Below, piece after piece: positions 1 through 5,570 of a DNA stretch of 7,795 bases. The notes beneath the pieces are model-generated. The model did no database searches and was not told the DNA's origin. It saw only the letters and a program-made list of their open reading frames with translations. Each line of letters opens with the position of its first letter. Position 1 is the stretch's first letter. Source of the stretch: Rhodanobacteraceae bacterium (GTDB taxonomy: Bacteria; Pseudomonadota; Gammaproteobacteria; Xanthomonadales; SZUA-5); assembly GCA_016717705.1 (NCBI GenBank), contig JADKFD010000071.1, positions 1 through 7,795 on the forward strand, written 5' to 3'. The position numbers and the translations under genes were made by a program.

Positions 1-316
1 CGTCTGCTCGCAGGCTCAGGCGTGTCGAGGGACGCTGCTCGATCTTGATGCGACGACGGTAGCCAGGAGCGGTTGCCGATCTTTTTTTGTTGAATCCGCC
101 ACTGCCGTGCGTGCCTTGCCGAGCAACTCGCGCTGCGCCTCGGTAGGTATGCGCTCGGCGGAATCGGCGTTTGTGGCCACGCCAGCCGAGGTCTTGGCCC
201 GTACCGGCGCATGTCCGCGTCCTCATTCGCTCCCGGTACCCACGTCTGGACGCGGCTTGACCGCGCGCATCTAAGCGGTCGACCCCTCGCTCCGCTGCGT
301 CGCCAACTCCCTGGGC
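1..316. other. Region without a supportable gene
   Basis: I see no convincing gene here. A + strand frame is open from the window edge to a TAA at 272-274, and a - strand frame is open from about 222 to a TGA at 16-18. They lie antisense to each other, and neither has a good start with a ribosome binding site. Either could be the tail or remnant of a neighbouring gene. Seven T residues occur at 82-88, but no stable stem precedes them, so I do not call a terminator. At 251-280 two alternative short hairpins are possible (251-255 with 261-265, or 259-264 with 275-280). They might mark the end of an upstream transcript, but there is no T tract. Confidence 0.5.
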
Positions 317-353
317 TTGACAAGCGCTGTCGTTTCGATCACTAATAACGACA
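317..353 (+). promoter_or_regulatory. Probable promoter and operator of the merR-VIT/vWA operon
   Basis: A perfect -35 consensus TTGACA lies at 317-322. The best -10 candidates are ACTAAT at 341-346 (18-bp spacer) and TAATAA at 343-348 (20-bp spacer). MerR-type promoters typically have long spacers of 19-20 bp. A perfect inverted repeat, TGTCGTT at 328-334 and AACGACA at 347-353 with 12 bp between, covers the spacer and the -10 region. An extra half-site-like GACA sits inside the -35 at 319-322. This is where a MerR-family dimer would be expected to bind, so autoregulation by the gene just downstream is likely. The promoter elements and dyad are read directly from the sequence; the binding protein is inferred. 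A TTG at 317 is an in-frame alternative start for merR, but it coincides with the -35 box. Confidence 0.6.
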
Positions 354-367
354 CTAAAGGTGTACGA

Positions 368-796
368 ATGAACGATCGAACCGAACTGACGCTGGAACAG
401 CTCGCCGCTGCAGCCGATGTGCCGCTGCGCACCGCGCGCTTCTACATCCAGAAGGGTCTGCTGCCGCGGCCGCATGGCAGCACGCGCAGCGCCTGGTACG
501 ACGCCGGCCATCTGGAAACGCTGCTGCGCATCCGCAAGTGGAGCGAGGCCGGGCTGTCGCTGGCGCGTATCGCCGAACTGCTGACCAGCGGCGACGCCAT
601 GACGCCGCCGCGGTGTGTCCCCGGTGCGATTGAAGTGCGCACCCACGTTTATCTGGCCGCTGGCCTGGAGCTGGTGATCACGCCAGACCAGGCGCGGCTC
701 AGCCCGGAGCAGTTGCGCGCGCTGATCCGCGCCGTGCTCGAAGCCCATGCGAGCTTGAGCGCCAACGCGCCGGCCGCGCCAACCACCGAGGAGTAG
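368..796 (+). CDS. MerR-family transcriptional regulator
   Basis: A 142-residue DNA-binding regulator. Residues 8-37 form the MerR-type winged helix-turn-helix, including the RTARFYIQKGLLP segment that corresponds to the family's R-(F/Y)-Y-x-x-x-G-L signature. Residues 43-73 complete the domain, with WYDAGHLETLL and the G-L-S-L-x-x-I-x-x-L-L helix. The rest, about 85-128, is short and looks like a small beta/alpha domain ending in a helix. It lacks the paired cysteines of metal- or redox-sensing MerR proteins; the only cysteine is C83. The ATG at 368 is chosen because AAAGG at 356-360 sits 7 bases upstream, whereas a TTG at 317 would overlap the -35 box. The gene ends 3 bases before the VIT/vWA gene, whose ribosome binding site lies inside its last codons, so the two are surely co-transcribed. 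It probably controls this operon through the dyad at 328-353. The ligand or signal is unknown. Confidence 0.85.
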   Translation: MNDRTELTLEQLAAAADVPLRTARFYIQKGLLPRPHGSTRSAWYDAGHLETLLRIRKWSEAGLSLARIAELLTSGDAMTPPRCVPGAIEVRTHVYLAAGLELVITPDQARLSPEQLRALIRAVLEAHASLSANAPAAPTTEE

Positions 797-799
797 TCC

Positions 800-3109
800 A
801 TGAACCACAGCGTGATTTCTCCGCGAACCGCGCCTGGCGCGATCGCAACTCCGGCGTCGCCGCTGATCGCCACCCGCATCGGTCTGGCCATCGACGACCT
901 GCTGGCGACGATCACGCTCACGCAGCACTACACCAATCGCGAGGACCGAGCGATCGAGGTGTCGTACACCATCGCGTTGCCGACCGGCGCGGTGCTGCTC
1001 GATGTCGAGGCCGAGATCGGCGACCAGCGATTGCGTGGCAAGGTGCAGGCGCGGGTGGATGCCGAGATGCGCTACGAGCAGGCGCTGGCCGAGGGTCACA
1101 GCGCGTTTGCGATCCGTTTGGTCGACGACCAGATGCTGAACATCGCGCTCGGCAACCTCAAGCCTGGCGAGAGCCTGACCCTGCGCATCGTGCTGGCGCA
1201 GTGGCTGCTGTGGAACGGCGATCGCGTGCGCCTGACCCTGCCGACGACCATCGCGCCGCGCTATGGCGCCAGCACGCTGCAACCCGGCGATCAGCCAGTT
1301 GTCGATCTGCTCGCCGAAAACGGATTCCGCCTCGACGGCCAGGTACGCGGCTTGCTGGCGGGCGCCGAACTGGCGTCCGCCACGCATCGGCTGGCAGTAC
1401 GCGCGGTGGAGCAGGGCATCGACTTTGCCATCGAGCGCGGCCAGCTCGACCGCGACATCGTCATCGATCTGCGCGATGCCGAGCAGCCACTGCGCGTGGC
1501 CGGCAGCATTGCCGCCGACCTTGCCGGGCGCGACGCCGCGATGATCACCTTCTGTGCTACGCCGACAGCGGCATGCCAGCGCGCGGTGGTGGCCGAACTG
1601 GTCGTCGACTGCTCGGGATCGATGAGCGGCGTTTCGATCGAACAAACGCGCGCCGCGGTTCGCGCGATCGTGGCGCAACTGACGCCGCAAGATCGGGTCA
1701 ATGTGCTGCGCTTCGGATCGAGCCATCAATGGCTGCTGCGCCGACCGCAGCCGGCCACCTTGCCGGTGCAACGCACCCTGTTGCAGGCCGCCGATGATCT
1801 GCAGGCCGATCTGGGTGGCACAGAGCTGCTGCGCGCACTGAATGCAGGGCTGGACGACCTTGCGCGGTTACCGCTGGACGTCAGTGGGGAACGCGTGCTG
1901 TTCGTCATCAGCGACGGTGAAGTCTGGAATCTCGACACCGTCGAGTTCCTCGCGCGCTGCGCCCGCGAGCGGGTCCGCGTGTTCGCCGTCGCGGTCGGTT
2001 CGGCGGCGGTCGAATCCACCTTCGCGCCGCTGACGCGCGCCACCGGTGGATCGCTGGAGCGCGTACTGCCCGGGGACGCCATGGCCGAACGCATCCAACG
2101 GCATTTCGCTCGCGTGCGCGGCGGTGCCCTTCGCGAACTGCGCGTGCGCTGGCCGGCCGCGTCACGTGACGCGCAGGGTCCAGGCGAGCTCTATCCCGGC
2201 GATGGCGCGCTGCTCAGCGCAATCCTCGACGCCAACGGTGAACCGGGCGACGCCGAAGTCAGCTGGATCGATCCGGACGGCGCACCGCGGCAGTTGCGCG
2301 TCCCGTTACGCAGGGCGTCCGACAATTCCGGGCTGACGGCCCCGTCGAACCTCGCACGGATGCTGGCGTGCAGTCGATTGAATGAAATTGCCGACGTCGC
2401 GAAAGCGACTCGGCTTGCAATCGACTACCAACTGGTGACCGAGCACAGCGCAATCACGCTGGTGCTGGAGCGTGCGCCCGGCGAGCAACTGGATCAGTTG
2501 CCGGAACTGCGCGTCGTGCCGCAGATGTTGGCGGCCGGATGGGGTTTAACCGCCACTGACGATTCCAGCATGGATCTGGCTTGCTTCGAAGACGCTCCGA
2601 TGCCGCGGAAGCTCCGCGACAACGCCGTCGTGGCACCCGACTGCCTGGAGGAATACGACTACCTGGACTTCCCGGCATTTCTGCGGCGTGAACCTGACGA
2701 CACCTCTGCAGTGCCCTCGCCCTCGTCGGCGCAGCCAGCGCCAGCGAGTGCAGGCGCCGTGCAGCGGGTTGCCGCGAAACTTGCCGCCGTTCTGCGGCCT
2801 CGGAAGGGCGCGCAGCGCGACGGCAACGATGCCTCTGGCGTTCGCCAGACGGACATCGCCGACGCAATGCGCCGCGAACTGGTCGCGCTCCTGGTCCCGC
2901 GTCTGCGGGCGGATTCGAAGCTGATCGGGGCGCTCCTTCGCGGTGAAATCGGGCTGTCGGCGCTGGCGCTGGAGCTGTCGCCGGCACTGTTCAACTGGCT
3001 CGACGAACAGGCCGAACGCCAAGGCAGCGATCTCGAATCCGGCGCGTTCTGGCGCGACCTGATTGAGCAGTCGTGTCAGCGAAAAGACAATAAAGTGCCA
3101 GGGCAGTAG
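800..3109 (+). CDS. VIT domain and von Willebrand factor A domain protein
   Basis: A 769-residue protein. Residues 15-145 match the VIT (vault protein inter-alpha-trypsin) domain: a beta-rich start, a Y-x-x-x-L-P-x-G-A-V-L segment around 56-67, a Y-E-x-A-L segment at 92-96 and the L-x-P-G-E-S-L segment at 120-126. A vWA domain follows at about 264-440 with a complete MIDAS site: D270-x-S272-x-S274, T341, and D372 in I-S-D-G-E. Residues 545-558 resemble the conserved strand that follows vWA in VIT proteins. Positions 630-660 are a Pro/Ser/Ala-rich linker, and 685-760 is a probable helical C-terminal domain that I do not recognise. There is no signal peptide, membrane helix or sorting motif, so it should be cytoplasmic, unlike secreted VIT/vWA proteins. 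GAGGAG at 788-793 precedes the ATG by 6 bases. The family mediates metal-dependent protein binding; the partner and function here are unknown. Confidence 0.85.
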   Translation: MNHSVISPRTAPGAIATPASPLIATRIGLAIDDLLATITLTQHYTNREDRAIEVSYTIALPTGAVLLDVEAEIGDQRLRGKVQARVDAEMRYEQALAEGHSAFAIRLVDDQMLNIALGNLKPGESLTLRIVLAQWLLWNGDRVRLTLPTTIAPRYGASTLQPGDQPVVDLLAENGFRLDGQVRGLLAGAELASATHRLAVRAVEQGIDFAIERGQLDRDIVIDLRDAEQPLRVAGSIAADLAGRDAAMITFCATPTAACQRAVVAELVVDCSGSMSGVSIEQTRAAVRAIVAQLTPQDRVNVLRFGSSHQWLLRRPQPATLPVQRTLLQAADDLQADLGGTELLRALNAGLDDLARLPLDVSGERVLFVISDGEVWNLDTVEFLARCARERVRVFAVAVGSAAVESTFAPLTRATGGSLERVLPGDAMAERIQRHFARVRGGALRELRVRWPAASRDAQGPGELYPGDGALLSAILDANGEPGDAEVSWIDPDGAPRQLRVPLRRASDNSGLTAPSNLARMLACSRLNEIADVAKATRLAIDYQLVTEHSAITLVLERAPGEQLDQLPELRVVPQMLAAGWGLTATDDSSMDLACFEDAPMPRKLRDNAVVAPDCLEEYDYLDFPAFLRREPDDTSAVPSPSSAQPAPASAGAVQRVAAKLAAVLRPRKGAQRDGNDASGVRQTDIADAMRRELVALLVPRLRADSKLIGALLRGEIGLSALALELSPALFNWLDEQAERQGSDLESGAFWRDLIEQSCQRKDNKVPGQ

Positions 3110-3121
3110 GGGCTGCGCCGC

Positions 3122-3177
3122 GCCGAGTTGCTCGGCCGTTGACGAAGTTGCCGCCGCGGGGCCGGTTAACCGCGGCG
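3122..3177 (+). terminator. GC-rich hairpins after the VIT/vWA gene, possible terminator
   Basis: Two stems follow the stop codon at 3107-3109. The first is GCCGAG-TTG-CTCGGC at 3122-3136, a 6-bp stem with a 3-base loop. The second pairs CGCCGCGG at 3152-3159 with CCGCGGCG at 3170-3177, an 8-bp stem with a 10-base loop. The palindrome CGGTTAACCG at 3163-3172 overlaps the second stem. Neither is followed by a T tract, so intrinsic termination would be weak. Position and stability suggest an end-of-operon structure, but this is inference. Confidence 0.3.
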
Positions 3178-3329
3178 ACGCCAAACGATCAGCACGGCCG
3201 TTGCGGTGCCAAGACGCGGTCAGAACGGGTCCTGCACCTTGGCCCCCGGTCCGACCCCGTCCGCATCCCAGCCCTCCGACCTTGGCCGCCGCCCGGGGAT
3301 TCTGATCGCCTGTGGGGGCGGAGCGGCGG

Positions 3330-3518
3330 ATGGATCGACAGCGATTGGCTGCGAGCGCGTGGTTTGCGCGGGTTTGGTGGTGGCGGCGTAGCGGCGTGAG
3401 TGCGCGGGCGTATTGCCTGGCGCAGGGAATTCCGTATTCGACGTTCATGGCCTGGCGGGCGCGCTTGGTGCGTGAGTTGGCGGGCGGTCCGCTGCCGTTT
3501 CATCGCTACGAGCTATGA
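3330..3518 (+). CDS. tnpA: IS66 accessory protein TnpA, short
   Basis: A 62-residue protein matching the helix-turn-helix core of IS66 TnpA proteins. It has W-x-x-R-R-S-G-V-S-A-R-A-Y-C at about 17-30, then a G-I-P-Y-S-T-F-x-A-W-R-A-R-L segment at 34-47, equivalent to the family's recognition helix ending in W-R-x-R. The usual length is about 90-130 residues, so this one has little beyond the HTH. The ATG at 3330 is preferred because GGAG at 3320-3323 lies 6 bases upstream; a GTG at 3312 is an in-frame alternative. The stop overlaps the tnpB start in an ATGA arrangement at 3515-3518, implying translational coupling. TnpA is required for transposition in studied IS66 elements, but its exact role is unresolved. 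Confidence 0.7.
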   Translation: MDRQRLAASAWFARVWWWRRSGVSARAYCLAQGIPYSTFMAWRARLVRELAGGPLPFHRYEL

Positions 3519-3844
3519 CGCCGTCATTGCCGTTGTGGGTGTGCGCGGAGTCGGTGGACTTTCGACTCGGGATCGATGGCTTGGCGCTCAAGGTGCAGGC
3601 GAGCCTGGGGCCGCAGCGGGCGTTGAATGCGGCGCATGTGTTTTTCAATCGCGGCCGGGACAAGGTGAAGGTCCTCTGGTACGACCGCCACGGTTGGTGG
3701 TTGATGTACAAGCGCCTGGAACGCGGTCGCTTTTCGGCCGTGCGCAGTGGTGAACTGAGCGAGTCCGAGTTGCGTTTGGTGCTCGAAGGCGTGGATTTGT
3801 CGGTGCGTCGGTTTGCGCCGGTCCGCGGGACGCGCGTGGCCTGA
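3515..3844 (+). CDS. tnpB: IS66 accessory protein TnpB (IS66 Orf2-like)
   Basis: A 109-residue protein typical of IS66 Orf2/TnpB, whose normal length is about 110-120. Diagnostic segments are the opening L-W-V-C-A-E-S-V-D-F-R followed by G-I-D-G-L-A at about 6-24, V-F-F-N-R-G-R-D-K-V-K-V-L-W-Y-D at 42-57, and Y-K-R-L-E-R-G-R-F at 65-73. It is unrelated to the RNA-guided nuclease TnpB of IS200/IS605 elements despite the shared name. It starts on the ATGA overlap with tnpA and has no independent strong ribosome binding site, so it is probably translated by coupling. It appears intact. Confidence 0.9.
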   Translation: MTPSLPLWVCAESVDFRLGIDGLALKVQASLGPQRALNAAHVFFNRGRDKVKVLWYDRHGWWLMYKRLERGRFSAVRSGELSESELRLVLEGVDLSVRRFAPVRGTRVA

Positions 3845-3850
3845 GCAGGT

Positions 3851-3891
3851 CTGGATTTTTGCTGGCAATGGCATGATTGTGCTGGATTTTT
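3851..3891 (+). repeat. Direct repeat in the tnpB-tnpC gap
   Basis: CTGGATTTTT occurs at 3851-3860 and again at 3882-3891, exactly 31 bases apart, inside the 73-base gap between tnpB and tnpC. The two T runs are AT-rich islands in otherwise GC-rich DNA. The pair could be a small tandem duplication or a protein-binding or expression-control site for tnpC. No strong ribosome binding site is visible just before tnpC. Confidence 0.55.
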
Positions 3892-3917
3892 AGGCAGCGA
3901 TTCGTAGTGTTTCGGGC

Positions 3918-5570
3918 ATGCAGAACGCGCCTGCCAGCACGCCTATTTCCCACGACATGCATCTGGCTGTCGTTGCCGAACGCGATACCCTGCGGCGTGA
4001 GCTGGCCACACTGAAGGCCGCCTTCGAGAAGCTGCAATTCGATCTCCAGACACTGCTGCGCCAGCGCTTCGGTGTGCGCAGCGAGAGCATCGATCAGTTG
4101 CACCTGTTCGGCTCGGATGACGTCGAGTTCATCGAGCAGACCAAGGAAGTTCCGGTCGCACCGCCGGTGAAGAAGGCGATCACGCGCGACCGCGTGGTCC
4201 TTCCGGCGGACTTGCCGGTCGAGCGCGAAGAGATCGACGTTCCTGCGTCGGAGAAGCTCGCCGCCGACGGCGCGCCGCTGGTGCGCATCGGCGAAGAGAT
4301 CTCGATCAAGCTCGGCTATCGCCCGGCGGCGTTCTTCAAGCGCGAGCTGGTGCGCCCGAAGTACGCCGATCCGCGGCAACCGGAGATGGGCGTGCGCATC
4401 GCGCCGCTGCCGCCGCAATTGCTCGACGGCTCGCTGCTGGACGCCAGCCTCGGCGCGCACTTGCTGGTGTCGAAGTATGGCGATCATTTGCCGCTGTACC
4501 GGCTGGAGCAGATCTACGCCCGCGGCGGCATCGAGATCCCGCGCAGCACCTTGTGCGACTGGGTGATCGCGCTTACCGATCGCTGGCTGCGGCCCCTGGT
4601 GATGGCGATGAAGGAGCACCTGCTGCGCCAGTCGGTGATCCATGTCGACGAGACACCGATGCCGCTGCAGCGCGAGAAACGAGTGGTCAAGGCGCGGCAA
4701 TGGACCTACTCGGGGCGCGAACCGAAGATCACCCTGTACGAGTTCACCGAAGACAAGCAAGGCGAGCACGTGCGGAGCTTTCTGGCCGGTTGGCAGGGCT
4801 ATCTGCAGGCCGATGCGGCGAGCAACTACGATGAGCTGTATCGCCAGCAACCCAAGATCCTCGAGGTCGCTTGCTGGGCGCACGCACGTCGCAAGTTCTT
4901 CGATGTGGCCAAGGCGGCGGAGAAGAACGGTCAGCGCGTCCTGGCCCACGAAGCGGTCGAGTACATCGGCGAGTTGTTCGCCATCGAGAGGGCCGCCACC
5001 GATGCCGGTGATGATCCCGAGCAACGTCACGCGCGACGACAATCGCAGGCACCGCCGATCCTGGACAAGATCCGCGCCTGGTGCGACGAAAAGCTCGGCG
5101 AGCTATTGCCGAAATCACCCACCGCGGGCGCGATCAACTACGTCCTCAAGAACTGGGGCGCGTTCACCCGTTATCTGGACGACGGGCGCATCGCAATCGA
5201 CAACAACGCCGCCGAGCGCGCACTGCGCCCGATCACGCTGGGACGCAAGAACTGGCTGTTCGCCGGCAGCAACCGCGGCGGCGACGCGTGCGCCATCGCC
5301 ATGAGCTTGATCGCCACCGCAAAAGCCCACGGGCACGACCCGCTGGCCTATCTCACCGACGTGCTGACGCGACTGCCCGGATCCAGCAGCAAAGATCTCG
5401 ACGCACTGCGCCGATGCACGGAAACCGGTCAAATCCTGAAACACTGGTCAACCACTCGCCGTCCTTTTCCGCCGGTCGGTAAGCGTGCATGCCGCGAACG
5501 CGGCGCAGCGAGGAGACACGATGCGCTGTCCAGGTCTTCCCCTGGCCGGTGGGCATGCCCATCCGGTTAA
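3918..5570 (+). CDS. tnpC: IS66 transposase TnpC with frameshifted C-terminus
   Basis: The DDE transposase of the IS66 element. Residues 16-50 form a predicted coiled coil leading into R-F-G-V-R-S-E-S-I-D at 50-59, the family's N-terminal signature. The catalytic triad is present: D244 in I-H-V-D-E-T-P, D299 in Y-L-Q-A-D-A, and E433 in I-D-N-N-A-A-E-R-A-L-R-P. Residues 100-160, where most relatives carry a cysteine-based zinc-binding motif, contain no cysteine or histidine. The core is intact through about residue 497 (D-L-D-A-L, ending 5408). Relatives end shortly after, in L-L-P-H-R-W-like sequence. Here the frame changes and about 53 foreign residues follow, reading past the IS end into the recombinase gene to 5570. 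In the +1 frame, K-P-V-K-S and a stop lie at 5422-5439, giving a normal length of about 507. Start ATG 3918 has no clear ribosome binding site. Probably impaired, not certainly inactive. Confidence 0.85.
   Translation: MQNAPASTPISHDMHLAVVAERDTLRRELATLKAAFEKLQFDLQTLLRQRFGVRSESIDQLHLFGSDDVEFIEQTKEVPVAPPVKKAITRDRVVLPADLPVEREEIDVPASEKLAADGAPLVRIGEEISIKLGYRPAAFFKRELVRPKYADPRQPEMGVRIAPLPPQLLDGSLLDASLGAHLLVSKYGDHLPLYRLEQIYARGGIEIPRSTLCDWVIALTDRWLRPLVMAMKEHLLRQSVIHVDETPMPLQREKRVVKARQWTYSGREPKITLYEFTEDKQGEHVRSFLAGWQGYLQADAASNYDELYRQQPKILEVACWAHARRKFFDVAKAAEKNGQRVLAHEAVEYIGELFAIERAATDAGDDPEQRHARRQSQAPPILDKIRAWCDEKLGELLPKSPTAGAINYVLKNWGAFTRYLDDGRIAIDNNAAERALRPITLGRKNWLFAGSNRGGDACAIAMSLIATAKAHGHDPLAYLTDVLTRLPGSSSKDLDALRRCTETGQILKHWSTTRRPFPPVGKRACRERGAARRHDALSRSSPGRWACPSG

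Larger units (their letters stand above)
3330..5446 (+). mobile_element. IS66-family insertion sequence, rearranged
   Basis: The element carries the three genes of classical IS66 members in order: tnpA, tnpB, tnpC. The extent given is a minimum. The right end must lie between about 5440 and 5446, because the convergent recombinase gene is still protein-like up to the codon at 5446-5448 and the inferred original tnpC stop is at 5437-5439. The left end should be upstream of 3330, probably between 3180 and 3330. I could not find a sequence there that matches the inward-facing right end, nor an 8-bp direct repeat flanking both sides, which IS66 elements normally generate. The element therefore seems altered after insertion. 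Mobility in its present form is doubtful because of the tnpC 3' frameshift. Confidence 0.8.

Noticed and set aside
82..88. T7 run as an intrinsic terminator
   Set aside because: No stable GC stem directly precedes it on the + strand, and the - strand would see an A run.
118..130. 13-base inverted match between 118-130 and 3124-3136 flanking the merR/VIT-vWA operon
   Set aside because: A match of this length is expected about once by chance in a GC-rich window of this size, and the flanking bases do not extend it.
16..222. Open - strand frame near the left edge that reads fairly protein-like
   Set aside because: No ATG, only a GTG at 180 without a ribosome binding site, and an antisense frame is equally open. 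At most a gene remnant.
2546..3448. 300-codon open frame on the - strand over the end of the VIT-vWA gene and the intergenic region
   Set aside because: Arg- and Ala-rich shadow frame with no motif. I checked it specifically as a possible recombinase remainder and found no resemblance.
3515..3844. tnpB as an RNA-guided nuclease with an omega RNA
   Set aside because: The 109-residue protein is IS66 Orf2, which shares only the name with IS200/IS605 TnpB. It has no RuvC motifs, and no guide RNA scaffold is visible.
3645..5042. 465-codon open frame on the - strand across tnpB/tnpC
   Set aside because: It lies antisense to clear IS66 coding sequence and has no recognisable domain. Long antisense frames are common in GC-rich genes.
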